Below, in pieces: positions 7,860 through 16,888 of a stretch of 34,669 nt of DNA. Made by a program: the position numbers and the translations under genes. Within the stretch, counting starts at the first letter, position 1. Every line of letters starts with the position of its first letter. The stretch spans positions 1 through 34,669 of the forward strand of contig CALRAI010000009.1 in assembly GCA_943350635.1 (NCBI GenBank). The letters are read 5' to 3'. The notes under the pieces are model-generated. The model had not been told where the DNA came from. It saw only the letters and a program-made list of their open reading frames with translations, and did not search any database. Source of the DNA: Candidatus Uhrbacteria bacterium. Its GTDB lineage: Bacteria > Patescibacteriota > Patescibacteriia > UBA9934.

Positions 7860-9350
7860 CTAGAATATTCGATCGCGAAGCGCGTTACGCCAACGACGAA
7901 GCTCCTGGATTCCTGCTGTTAAAACCGAAATCGATGGCTTCCGGAACGTTACGGTAAGCGCATGAACATCAATCGTTTGCTCATCTGCTGCAAAGCCCGG
8001 CAGCGATATCGCGAATTTATACGCTCCAAGCTCCTGCACAAGCGACGATAGTGAAAACGATGCCGTTGCCACACGCCAACCATCAGCATTCGTCACCTCC
8101 GGAGGAAGATTCGCATACACATACCGAATAGCAGGATCCGCAAGATTGGTCTGTGCAGTCAGTGGCCTAGGATCCGGATCAAAAAATGCCATATCGGACG
8201 GAGCAAATTTTCCCTCCCCCGTCATTTTAATATCACCGGCATCTGTTCTTCCCTCAACCACTCCAGCATCGTCCACCGTGGCGTACGTATGCATATGACT
8301 TTTTGGAATTGCAACGGAAGTTTTTCCAAGATTCACCTGTTGCGCAGAATCCGCATGAAATGTTTCAAATACGAGTGATTTACTATTCGTCACAAACGTT
8401 GTTGATCGATCCTTCACGAAATATCCAACGTCGTCACCAACATACATGCGATTTTTAAATGCCATGTATCGCTGTTTCGTAACCAATTGCCGCATCATAA
8501 TGTCCGACGTTCCCGAAATCTCTACGCGATACACACCCTCCGGCCAACCTGAACCATCAAGCACGGCAGTGTGCGAAGAATACATTTGATCCTCTGTAGT
8601 ATTCCCGTCATCGCTCAGTATTTCCTCGATCTTCACCGTTCCGTGCTCATCGTACACGCGAATATATCCATCATCTGCTCCAAACGTTCGATTAATATCT
8701 TGATACTGCACCACAAGATGAAATGGCTCGTTCTTGATATACGTTACGTATTCATGACTCCCTCGCAAGGAAAGTGAAAATACCTGATCGCGTCCTAGTG
8801 AAACATACGACGGCTCACGATACACACCAGGCAACGTTGCACGATACGTTACCACCGTATTTCTTGGAGGAAGATGCGCAACAAAATCCTCAATCGATGC
8901 TTTTACATCGTCTTTTGCAAACGCCATTAATGCAGTATCCGACGCCAAACTCGGCAACGCATGCCACGCCAATCGCTCAAGCACCGAATTGGAAAGCGCG
9001 TGAAAATCAAACGCATATGCTGCAATATTCGTCATGCCACCAAGCTCCACCGCAAATGCACCATGCGAATCAAACGCCAACTGCACATCGACGCTCGTAA
9101 AATCATCAGACGGTGGAAACACAGCAAAATACACGGGCTCCTGCTCAACAGTCACAAAATCTCCACGACCAGAATTCTGTACATCCGAAACACGTTCCGC
9201 AGGAAGTGGTGACTGCACAAATGGGGACGAAACTCCTGGCTGCCATACAACAACACGCTCACCACCAGGCGCCGCAGAAAGCCACGAAAGCCAAAAAAAT
9301 GGAACAAGCGTAACCAGGACAATAGAAATTTTTTTTATGACTACTTTCAC
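7860..9350 (-). CDS. Exported protein of unknown function, beta-rich
   Basis: A 496-residue protein with a clear signal or anchor sequence: KKISIVLVTLVPFFWLSWLSAAPGG at residues 6-30, after which the chain is hydrophilic and rich in alternating hydrophobic/polar beta strands. There is no obvious cysteine, repeat or catalytic motif. The middle (about 190-300) holds Ig-like strand patterns such as EGVYRVEISG and PFHLVVQYQD; the end is basic (ELRRWRNALRDRIF). I do not recognise the family. The start overlaps the stop of the GT-C gene by ATGA, implying translational coupling and a role outside the membrane with that transferase, possibly handling the glycan product or a carrier. That role is inference from context only. 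Confidence 0.75.
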   Translation of the reverse strand: MKVVIKKISIVLVTLVPFFWLSWLSAAPGGERVVVWQPGVSSPFVQSPLPAERVSDVQNSGRGDFVTVEQEPVYFAVFPPSDDFTSVDVQLAFDSHGAFAVELGGMTNIAAYAFDFHALSNSVLERLAWHALPSLASDTALMAFAKDDVKASIEDFVAHLPPRNTVVTYRATLPGVYREPSYVSLGRDQVFSLSLRGSHEYVTYIKNEPFHLVVQYQDINRTFGADDGYIRVYDEHGTVKIEEILSDDGNTTEDQMYSSHTAVLDGSGWPEGVYRVEISGTSDIMMRQLVTKQRYMAFKNRMYVGDDVGYFVKDRSTTFVTNSKSLVFETFHADSAQQVNLGKTSVAIPKSHMHTYATVDDAGVVEGRTDAGDIKMTGEGKFAPSDMAFFDPDPRPLTAQTNLADPAIRYVYANLPPEVTNADGWRVATASFSLSSLVQELGAYKFAISLPGFAADEQTIDVHALTVTFRKPSISVLTAGIQELRRWRNALRDRIF

Positions 9351-10951
9351 AACGCAATGCGAGAAATTTGATACAACGTCTCGTTATCAATGGTGACAAT
9401 CGGCGTAATGGATAATCCCATCAGCAACAACTTCTCCTCATTCAAATACGCAAGATCGATTTCCGGAAATGTAATCCCAAAATAGTATAACGGAACATGC
9501 TGTACCAATGTTGGCATCGCAGCATACGTCGAGTCATCACGAAGCGGGACAATCACACGTCGTGCCGGAAAAAAATACTTATCAGCACGGTCGACGATAA
9601 TAACCGCATCAGACTCAGTATATTCAAGCACCGCATCGCGCTTTCCTTCGGACACTACCGCTGCCGCCCGTGCAGCAATCAATCCGTCATCACCACGAAA
9701 AACCGCAGTCCAGTTCTGCAAGAGAAGCACACCAACCATCACGCCTATACTCCATGGGGATCGTCGAAGACCACGATGTACAGGCAACATTTCGCGCAAC
9801 CACTGAACACAAAGGAGCGCCACAAGCACACTGGAAGCCGCAAACAATGGCAACCAGTACCGCACATGAGAATTCCCAATCGTAATTGCCTTCGGATCCG
9901 GATTGTCCGCAATCGTCCAACTACCGTACACCGCGATCAACCACACAGAAGCAACAACAACACAAAGTACAAACGTTCGCCACGCCTTCTGGTGCGTCTT
10001 CATACGCCACGCAATTCCTGTTCCAACCACCGCCAGCGTCGATGACAAAGGGAACAACCACCATCCATACCAAAACGCATTCACAAGCATCGCCTTCGGA
10101 TGAATCCCGAACGGAATCACCATGTGACCGATCGTGGTAAATATCGAGGTTGAAGAAACTTCCTGCGGAGTCAACGCAATTGCGGGAATCGTGTATCCCG
10201 TCGTCATCACCGATCCATACATATCTGCGTTCATCGCAAGATACGCCACAAGAATACCGAGGCCGCCAAATATCGCACCAAACAATACACGCCAGGATAC
10301 CGATCGGTAATGCCGGATGAGCACAATACCTGCGACAACACACAGAATAGGCGCTTCAACAAGACGCGTGGACAGTCCTAGTCCAACAATCAAACCCGCA
10401 CACAGTCCAAATACCATCGACTTCTTGTCGCACGCCTTCACAAAACACACAACACCAAGAATCAATAACGACACAAAAGCAACATTCGGCATCATCACTC
10501 GTGCGCCGTAGTACCAAAACGCGGGATGCGTTAAGAGAAAAAGCGACGCAAGGTCCGCAAAGAGCTCATCCTTCACGTATCGTTTCACCACCCACCACAG
10601 TGCAATCACCGCGCTAATTGCGAGCATTGGCGTAAAGACAAATTCACCAAACGTACCAAATACATATCGCATGGCACCCGTCAGGATAGGAAATCCCAGA
10701 AAACTCGCAGGAAGAATTGACGTACCAGGAGCGACCATGGAACGCGGATGAATAATTCCCCCAACAAATTCGTTCAATGGTTCGCTCGCGATCAACACTC
10801 CTGTTTCTGCAAATGTTTGAGCAAAGAACGCATTTGCACTTTCATCTGGCGACGGAAATATCGGCCCAATCCCAAGAGTAAGCCAGCCCATACTCAAAAA
10901 CACCGCAACCAGCATGAATATCCGCAAACCCCATCGCCAATGAATCGCCAT
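9347..10951 (-). CDS. Polytopic GT-C glycosyltransferase (GT39/ArnT-like)
   Basis: A 534-residue membrane protein. After the first membrane helix (residues 9-30) the luminal loop contains FPSPDESANAFFAQTF, in which the aspartate-glutamate pair fits the catalytic loop of GT-C enzymes that use polyprenol-phosphate sugars. About ten further membrane segments follow (for example FADLASLFLLTHPAFWYYGARVMMP and GLCAGLIVGLGLSTRLVEAPILCVVAGIVL), ending in a soluble C-terminal part with DAVIIVDRADKYFFPARRV. Such enzymes transfer sugars on the outer face of the membrane to lipids or proteins. A donor could come from the polyprenol-phosphate transferase at 16195-16869. It starts 3 nt after the CDP-alcohol phosphatidyltransferase gene. 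Confidence 0.8.
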   Translation of the reverse strand: MAIHWRWGLRIFMLVAVFLSMGWLTLGIGPIFPSPDESANAFFAQTFAETGVLIASEPLNEFVGGIIHPRSMVAPGTSILPASFLGFPILTGAMRYVFGTFGEFVFTPMLAISAVIALWWVVKRYVKDELFADLASLFLLTHPAFWYYGARVMMPNVAFVSLLILGVVCFVKACDKKSMVFGLCAGLIVGLGLSTRLVEAPILCVVAGIVLIRHYRSVSWRVLFGAIFGGLGILVAYLAMNADMYGSVMTTGYTIPAIALTPQEVSSTSIFTTIGHMVIPFGIHPKAMLVNAFWYGWWLFPLSSTLAVVGTGIAWRMKTHQKAWRTFVLCVVVASVWLIAVYGSWTIADNPDPKAITIGNSHVRYWLPLFAASSVLVALLCVQWLREMLPVHRGLRRSPWSIGVMVGVLLLQNWTAVFRGDDGLIAARAAAVVSEGKRDAVLEYTESDAVIIVDRADKYFFPARRVIVPLRDDSTYAAMPTLVQHVPLYYFGITFPEIDLAYLNEEKLLLMGLSITPIVTIDNETLYQISRIAL

Positions 10952-10954
10952 ACC

Positions 10955-11536
10955 TTATAAGGAATACGTCACTGCGGCGAGAAGTGCAAATAGCAACGAA
11001 ACGCCAAGAACTCCCTCCCCCACAACTACAAACGTTTCTGATCCCATAGCAATCCCAAATAATAACGAGGTCAAAGCCAAAAATTGCAACACCATTTTTG
11101 CTTTTCCCCACACATTTGCGGACATCATATTGCTCCCCGGATTTTTTTGGGACAAAAACACAATCGCCGGTAACAAGTCCAAACCAATCGCAACAAAGAC
11201 CAAAATAGGATGAAAGTATTGGAGCGCGACCGTGAGCGCAACGCCACCAACAAGCAGCTTATCTGCAACGGGATCAAAGAAAATTCCCCAAGGCGTAATT
11301 TGCTTTCGAATACGCGCCACTGATCCATCAAGCACATCGGTAAATGCTGCAAGTACAAACAACGGAATACCCAACGCATAGTCACCTAAAAACAGCACCC
11401 AAATCACAAACGGCGTCAGAATCATCCGAAAAATCGTAATATGATTCGGTGTCATCCACCGCGGAACCAATGGAACAAACGTGTATCGCATCACGTAATC
11501 GTGCGGATACCACTTTGCAAAACCTCTCTGGGACAT
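10955..11536 (-). CDS. CDP-alcohol phosphatidyltransferase
   Basis: A 193-residue membrane enzyme with the complete family signature at about residues 68-93: D-VL-DG-SV-AR, then eight residues, G-IFF-D-PVA-D. The last two aspartates hold the metals and the catalytic base. Six membrane segments fit the length. Members join a CDP-activated alcohol (usually CDP-diacylglycerol) to glycerol-3-phosphate, inositol phosphate or similar; PgsA-type phosphatidylglycerophosphate synthase is most common in bacteria, but the substrate cannot be read here. I start at ATG 11536 (MSQRGFAKWYPHDY) because the longer ORF would run into the divergent gene. The 48-nt gap to the divergent gene at 11585 must hold both promoters. 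Confidence 0.88.
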   Translation of the reverse strand: MSQRGFAKWYPHDYVMRYTFVPLVPRWMTPNHITIFRMILTPFVIWVLFLGDYALGIPLFVLAAFTDVLDGSVARIRKQITPWGIFFDPVADKLLVGGVALTVALQYFHPILVFVAIGLDLLPAIVFLSQKNPGSNMMSANVWGKAKMVLQFLALTSLLFGIAMGSETFVVVGEGVLGVSLLFALLAAVTYSL

Positions 11537-11584
11537 AGGCGAAGAAACGTGTACTATGAAGAACAATTGATTGCAGTATACGCT

Positions 11585-13576
11585 ATGACGCTCTTTTTCT
11601 TCAGTGCAATGGCCGTGGCAGGACTTTTTACTGTACTTGGGAACAGACTTGGAAGAACATACTTTCCGGAAGAATCTCGCGGCATTGCTACAGCAATTGG
11701 CGCAATGCTGGCCATTGCATGCTTCTCACTATCCGGTGCAGCGGTATATTACACCACCACGGTAAACACGATAACTCTAGGCATCGCTGCCATATTCACT
11801 ATAAGCGCAATTCTTTTTGGAACACAACAACGATATCGTCGTCATGCAATCGCCACTGAATTCAATACAGAACAGAACAATCACAGCGTGTCGTCGCTCC
11901 TTCTTTTCGGAATAGGAATACTCTCCGTTGCTGCATGGTGGCAAGCAATACTCTCTGCACCAATCCTCGACGCCGTACGAACACCCTGGAGCGTACTTTT
12001 ACCCATTGCAATTCTTGCTCCTGCTGTAGCACTATTTGCAAGTTTCATTCTCCTCCATCGTGGATACAAACTCCTTGGTACAATCGCGCTCTTTACAACA
12101 CTCTTCTCCATTTTTACTTCAGCAACTATTCTCTTCCCGCTTGGATACGGATTCGATCCATTTCTTCATCGTGCTACCGTGGCACATATTATCGAGCACG
12201 GCACCATTACCCCAAAACCGCTCTACTATATTGGCGAATATGCACTCGAATTGTATGGAAATATTCTTGTAAAAATTCCATTATTCTCGCTCAATATACT
12301 GCTCGTCCCACTGCTTGCGGCAATAACCCTCACCAGTATTGCACGCCGAATTCCTGTGAGCATCGCTATCCTTCTCATCGGTTTCGCGAATTGGATTTCC
12401 ACTACACCACAATCCCTCGCCTATCTTTTTACGGTACTCGCTATCATCAGTATTCCAAAATCCATCACCCTACGTCAGCAACTTGTCGCTCCATCGCTCT
12501 TCGCGCTTGCTGCACTCATTACGCACCCCATTGCCGGAGTTCCTGCATGTTTCTTTGTTGCACTCTCAGCAACCCATCTCCAACACCAATCACGCGCACG
12601 ATCGATACTTCAATGGATACTCGGCATTCTTGCCGCACTCGCGCTCCCTGCAATGTTCGCAATACAAGCAATTATCAGCCACGCGTCCGTTTCATTTACC
12701 CCTGAGCGACTGTGGCGACTTCACGAGCTCCCACTCTCTGGCTTTCTCTTTTCACACGGAAATACGTGGCTCGATGCGCTGTATCTTTTTTCGGAAAACG
12801 CATCGATACTCATCCTGATTCTTGCGGGAATCGGATTCTTCATTCAACAAAAAACCAACAATCATCGACCTGACCCCATCATCGCATTGGCACTCCTAGG
12901 ATCCTTCATCATCGTTTCGCTTGGCATCGATTTCTCGTATCTTATCGCCTACGAACGACAAGACTTTGCTCTACGGTTATTTTTCCTTGCAACGCTCTTC
13001 GCGCTCCCATCCGCGAGTGACGCACTCAAATATTTCGGCGATCACTTTCGCGCAAAGTCGTTCTTCCGTCCTCCTTTCCTCTTCCTTGGTTTTATTGCCT
13101 GCTGCGCAACAGTCTACGGCATGTATCCGCGAAACGACGGCTATGCGCGTTCAGCAGCATTCAACGTGAGCGATGCAGATTTCAACACTGTATACGCAAT
13201 CCATAATCGCGAATCCAAGGATGCAGACTACATTGTGCTTTCAAATCAAGCCACCGCTGCAGCAGCATTACAAGAATTTGGATTCAGAAAGTATTATCAC
13301 AACGATATCTTTTATTATCCAATTCCTACCGGCGGACCGCTCTATCAATCGTACCTATCGATGGTAGAGAACGAGCCAACACAGGCAACAATAACCAAGG
13401 CCATGGAACTTGCCGGCGTTCACAAAGCGTATTTTGTCGTAAGCGATTATTGGTGGAAAAGCGATGCAATTATTGAAAACACCAAGCAAATTATTGATAC
13501 ATGGTTTGCCGTAGATGGAGGCAAAACGACGGTATTCATCTTTACCGACGAGAATATCGAGCAATCGTCTCTGTAA
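11585..13576 (+). CDS. Large polytopic membrane protein, probable GT-C type glycosyltransferase
   Basis: A 663-residue plus-strand protein with around a dozen hydrophobic helices in the first 520 residues and a soluble C-terminal domain (about 535-663) with DADFNTVYAIHNRESKDADYIVLSNQ. The loop GYGFDPFLHRATVAHIIEHG at about residues 190-209, with Asp and His close together after a membrane helix, resembles the donor loop of GT-C enzymes, and the overall plan (helices, then a globular extracellular part) fits oligosaccharyl- or mannosyltransferase-like proteins. No exact family is recognised. The ATG at 11585 starts directly with the first membrane helix (MTLFFFSAMAVAGLF). It is divergent from the CDP-alcohol gene and its last 35 nt overlap the converging GT4 gene. 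Confidence 0.78.
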   Translation: MTLFFFSAMAVAGLFTVLGNRLGRTYFPEESRGIATAIGAMLAIACFSLSGAAVYYTTTVNTITLGIAAIFTISAILFGTQQRYRRHAIATEFNTEQNNHSVSSLLLFGIGILSVAAWWQAILSAPILDAVRTPWSVLLPIAILAPAVALFASFILLHRGYKLLGTIALFTTLFSIFTSATILFPLGYGFDPFLHRATVAHIIEHGTITPKPLYYIGEYALELYGNILVKIPLFSLNILLVPLLAAITLTSIARRIPVSIAILLIGFANWISTTPQSLAYLFTVLAIISIPKSITLRQQLVAPSLFALAALITHPIAGVPACFFVALSATHLQHQSRARSILQWILGILAALALPAMFAIQAIISHASVSFTPERLWRLHELPLSGFLFSHGNTWLDALYLFSENASILILILAGIGFFIQQKTNNHRPDPIIALALLGSFIIVSLGIDFSYLIAYERQDFALRLFFLATLFALPSASDALKYFGDHFRAKSFFRPPFLFLGFIACCATVYGMYPRNDGYARSAAFNVSDADFNTVYAIHNRESKDADYIVLSNQATAAAALQEFGFRKYYHNDIFYYPIPTGGPLYQSYLSMVENEPTQATITKAMELAGVHKAYFVVSDYWWKSDAIIENTKQIIDTWFAVDGGKTTVFIFTDENIEQSSL

Positions 13577-14756
13577 GCAACGCAACAAGCCGTTCGGTAT
13601 ATTTCGTAATCTCATACGGCGCCACTGTTCCACGAATATGCGCTGAACGCGTAGCAAAGTCGTCTTTCTGCGCGTCGAGCACCTGTAACACGCGAAGAAA
13701 ATCCTGTTCGTCGCCGGGAGTAAATAAGAAACCCGTTTTTTCATGCTGAATGAGTTCTCCCACACCACCAATACGAGAAGCGACCAACGGAACACCAACA
13801 GAAAGCGATTCGTAAATAACCGTGGGCGAATTTTCATAACAGAGACTCGGAACCACCACAGCGTCCACCGCAATCATGCACTTCGCAAGCTCTTCTGGCG
13901 GCGTGTATCCCAAGTACACAATACGCTTGTCGTGCGCTACGCGTTCTTCCACCATTGCACGCATTTGTCCACCACCAGCAATATGCAAGCGGATATCACC
14001 ATCAAATTTTGCAAAGGCATTCAACAGAAATGCGATTCCCTTATGCAAAGCTAATTGACCAACAAACAACAATCGTAATGGCCCCGATCGATGACTATCG
14101 CGAAAAACCGTTATTGCAGAAGGCGACGGATTCGGCATACATCGAACATCTGTATGCTGAAAAAAACCTGCTCGCTGATACTCGTCTAACAAATATTGAG
14201 ATGGCGAAAGGACCAGCGACGGCTTTCCCATACGAGCACGACAGATCATCCGATAAGCAATATGCACAGGCTTTGTAAACCATCGTTCCTTCTCGTAGCC
14301 AAACATACGAAGCCCAGAAGGAGTAACCAGTTGCAAGTCGTGCAAAATATGCACATGAGGAATATGCATTGCTTGAATAACTTCAGGAATGCGCAGCCCA
14401 ATTCCTTTTAAATTATTCGTGAGAACGATGTCTGGCTTTTCGTCCGCAAGAATCTGCGCAACAGCATTGCTCCCCGAACGAGAAAACGCATCAGTCACGT
14501 GCCATAATAATCGAAATGGCCAGGAGTATCGATAATCATCGAGTGTAAAATAAATATTTTTTGGAAAGAACCGGTAAATACGCTCAATGCTCGTCGTCCC
14601 GATTTCTACCGCAACACCTTTTGCCTTGGGCTGACCCGTCACCACGAAAACATCATGGCCCATGGCAAGCAATTGCTCGACAATACGAACAATAACGTTC
14701 TCTGCCCCTCCGCGAGCATGAGGTGGATATAAGTTTGTAACAATACCAATCTTCAT
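13542..14756 (-). CDS. GT4 family glycosyltransferase
   Basis: A GT-B enzyme of 404 residues. The N-terminal domain opens MKIGIVTNLYPPHARGGAENVI with the glycine-rich acceptor loop; DIVLTNNLKGIGL and HVHILHDLQLVTP mark later strands. The C-terminal donor domain starts near RLLFVGQLALHKGI (about residue 225) and contains the E-x7-E motif ENSPTVIYE with its retaining-enzyme context SLSVGVPLVAS. It overlaps the upstream GT4 by ATGA and the convergent membrane gene by 35 nt at the 3' ends. It is likely soluble or membrane-associated and adds a sugar to the growing glycan; specificity is unknown. Confidence 0.92.
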   Translation of the reverse strand: MKIGIVTNLYPPHARGGAENVIVRIVEQLLAMGHDVFVVTGQPKAKGVAVEIGTTSIERIYRFFPKNIYFTLDDYRYSWPFRLLWHVTDAFSRSGSNAVAQILADEKPDIVLTNNLKGIGLRIPEVIQAMHIPHVHILHDLQLVTPSGLRMFGYEKERWFTKPVHIAYRMICRARMGKPSLVLSPSQYLLDEYQRAGFFQHTDVRCMPNPSPSAITVFRDSHRSGPLRLLFVGQLALHKGIAFLLNAFAKFDGDIRLHIAGGGQMRAMVEERVAHDKRIVYLGYTPPEELAKCMIAVDAVVVPSLCYENSPTVIYESLSVGVPLVASRIGGVGELIQHEKTGFLFTPGDEQDFLRVLQVLDAQKDDFATRSAHIRGTVAPYEITKYTERLVALLTETIARYSRR

Positions 14757-15859
14757 ACCAATCCGTTGTACACCGCAACGAGATGTTTTGCGAGTGTTCG
14801 TTCATCATACACCGCAAGCGATCGTACTCTCGCGCTTCCTCCGCAATACTTCGCGAAATTTTCGTCCGCACAGTATCGATCAAGGATCTCTGCAAGTTTT
14901 GCGGCATTCGACGGCTCCACCAACGCACCCGTCTCTCCTTCAATAATCAACGACCGTACACCGGGCAAATCGGAAACAACACTTGGCACTCCGCACGCCA
15001 TAGCCTCCAGCGTAACAATACCGAACGCTTCAGAACGATCAATCGACGGCAATACGTGAACGTCAGCGGCCTGATACGCCATCGGCAACGCCTCAAACGG
15101 AATCGATCCTACAAAATGTACGCAACCCGCAATGCCAAGACTCTTCGCCAACGCTTCGAACGTTTTCCGATTATTCCCATCGCCAACAACAAGCAACTGC
15201 CACGGCGATTTCATTCTCGAACATGCCGTCAATAATACATCAACGCCTTTAAAATAGTGCGCACGGTCAAGGCCACCAACAAAAACAATCGTAGGAATTT
15301 CTTCTGCAATCCCAAAATGTCTTCGCGCGGCGGCACGATCTCCAGGAGCAAATCGATTCGTATCAACGCCAAAAGGATGCTCGACGATGTTCGAATGATG
15401 AACGTTCTGCGCTCGAGCATAATCTTTCGAGCTCACAAGAAGCACTTTCGCCGATCGAAAAACGAATCGCTCAAGCACAAATCGATACGCACGAAACGTG
15501 AAACCAAGAATCCCCGTCGCTTTCGGCTTCATATGATACGTGAGCACCAGCGGAATATTCCAGAGCTTCGCAGCAAATGCCGCAATCACATCACTTCCAA
15601 AAAAAGGATAATGGAGATGAGTCACATCGAATTCCCGAAGCTTCGTAACCAAATTCAACAACACCGCAGCATTTCCCCACGCATAAAATGGTTGCAGTCG
15701 AGTAATTCCCTGCTGAGCTTTTGATGGAGTTTTATACTGCGGCGTAAACACTTCAACCGTAAATCCAAGTTCACGCAAGCATCGCGCATCGTGATCCGCA
15801 ACAGTTCCAATGCCGCCACGATACGGCGGAAATACTGGTGTTACGATAGCGATCCGCAT
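14753..15859 (-). CDS. GT4 family glycosyltransferase
   Basis: A 368-residue GT-B enzyme. It opens MRIAIVTPVFPPYRGGIGTVADHDARCL, with FDVTHLHYPFFGSD and PLVLTYHMKP in the acceptor domain; the donor domain begins at TIVFVGGLDRAHYFKGVDVLL and carries EAFGIVTLEAMACGVP, in which two glutamates seven residues apart bind the donor. This matches PimB/WcaL-like mannosyl- and glucosyltransferases in general layout. The gene starts 4 nt after DUF2304 and ends in an ATGA overlap with the next GT4, so the pair is translated together. Confidence 0.93.
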   Translation of the reverse strand: MRIAIVTPVFPPYRGGIGTVADHDARCLRELGFTVEVFTPQYKTPSKAQQGITRLQPFYAWGNAAVLLNLVTKLREFDVTHLHYPFFGSDVIAAFAAKLWNIPLVLTYHMKPKATGILGFTFRAYRFVLERFVFRSAKVLLVSSKDYARAQNVHHSNIVEHPFGVDTNRFAPGDRAAARRHFGIAEEIPTIVFVGGLDRAHYFKGVDVLLTACSRMKSPWQLLVVGDGNNRKTFEALAKSLGIAGCVHFVGSIPFEALPMAYQAADVHVLPSIDRSEAFGIVTLEAMACGVPSVVSDLPGVRSLIIEGETGALVEPSNAAKLAEILDRYCADENFAKYCGGSARVRSLAVYDERTLAKHLVAVYNGLV

Positions 15860-15863
15860 ACCA

Positions 15864-16193
15864 CTATTTCTTTTCTGGATGGTCTACCGCAATCTTGCGC
15901 ACAAGTTCGGTAATCTCTTCACTCATTTTCTGCTGACGCGTCATCAACCGAAGCACGGCATACAAAAGAAATGTCACCGCAAGATACACCAATAAATCTG
16001 CACCACGGCCAACTCCCACAAACGCAGCAACGCGATCCGTTGCTTGCGGCATAAGCGCAACACCCATAACCACAAACCAAAGCACCGACCACACTACAAT
16101 CCAATACTTCGAAACCTGTTTTCGAGAATATTGTTTGAACGATCTGCCGATTGCATACGCAGAAAAGAGGATAAGAAAGAATTGAAACATCAT
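15864..16193 (-). CDS. DUF2304 small membrane protein
   Basis: About 109 residues with three membrane segments (FQFFLILFSAYAIG, YWIVVWSVLWFVVMGVAL, DLLVYLAVTFLLYAVLRLM) and a charged C-terminal tail (EEITELVRKIAVDHPEKK). The pattern with R-x4-Y after helix 1, W-x6-W in helix 2 and the GVGRGADLLVYL loop is that of DUF2304, a family typically encoded next to polyprenol-phosphate glycosyltransferases, exactly as here. It probably assists or anchors that enzyme, though its biochemical role is not established. ATG 16193 begins 1 nt after the stop of the transferase; ATG 16190 is equally possible. Confidence 0.85.
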   Translation of the reverse strand: MMFQFFLILFSAYAIGRSFKQYSRKQVSKYWIVVWSVLWFVVMGVALMPQATDRVAAFVGVGRGADLLVYLAVTFLLYAVLRLMTRQQKMSEEITELVRKIAVDHPEKK

Positions 16194-16194
16194 A

Positions 16195-16869
16195 TTAGCC
16201 AACAACTTTTTTCTTAAGAATATCTTTTGCGGTCAACAATGCCTTTATGGTTGACTGGCCTTTGCGCAATGTTTCTGCCGAATACGTAATAGTTACTGGC
16301 CGTTCAACGAATCGGAATCGCTTCGTTTTCACCAGATCGATGATTTCCGACGCATGCGCCATCCGATCGAGCGAAATACGAATATCTCCTGCTGCCTTCC
16401 GGGAAAATGCACGAAACCCGTTATGCGTATCGGTTACGCGAATACCCGACAACACCATAGTAAACACAGTGCCAAGTCGAACTAATATTTTTCGAATCAC
16501 TGGCATATCCTTTGCTGGGGATCCTAAAAATCGGGATCCAAGCACAACATCTGCATCACCATCCACAATCGGCTTCACCATCATCGGAATTTCATCGCCA
16601 CGCATTTGCCCGTCCGCATCAAAGTGCACCACAACATCTGCGCCAAGCGCTTGCAATGCAAAATCCATTCCTGTTTGTAGTGCCGCGCCCTGACCACGAT
16701 TAATCACGTGCCGAAGTACCGTTGCACCAGCAGTCTTTGCAACGTGCGCTGTTTCGTCCGTTGAACAATCATCAACCACAACAATGTGATCCGAAAAACA
16801 TGCAGCATCTCCTACAGCAGCAGCAACACGGGTGGATTCATTGTATGCCGGAATCACCACAACAATCAT
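16195..16869 (-). CDS. Polyprenol-phosphate glycosyltransferase (DPM/DPG synthase-like GT2)
   Basis: A 224-residue GT-A protein. IVVVIPAYNES, HIVVVDDCSTDETA, INRGQGAALQTGMDFAL and HFDADGQM (with the DAD metal motif) are the ordered motifs of dolichol/undecaprenyl-phosphate mannose or glucose synthases; VTDTHNGFRAFSRKA and SEIIDLVKTKRFRFVERPVTI are typical of the branch without C-terminal membrane helices. The enzyme would load a sugar onto undecaprenyl phosphate at the inner leaflet, giving donors for the GT-C enzymes in this window. DUF2304 follows immediately and could provide the missing membrane anchor. Confidence 0.9.
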   Translation of the reverse strand: MIVVVIPAYNESTRVAAAVGDAACFSDHIVVVDDCSTDETAHVAKTAGATVLRHVINRGQGAALQTGMDFALQALGADVVVHFDADGQMRGDEIPMMVKPIVDGDADVVLGSRFLGSPAKDMPVIRKILVRLGTVFTMVLSGIRVTDTHNGFRAFSRKAAGDIRISLDRMAHASEIIDLVKTKRFRFVERPVTITYSAETLRKGQSTIKALLTAKDILKKKVVG

Positions 16870-16888
16870 ACAACGATATCGTGACGTT

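Noticed and set aside
1-11536. Recoding of TGA as glycine, as in some Patescibacteria.
   Set aside because: TGA forms ATGA stop/start overlaps and ends proteins at their expected lengths.
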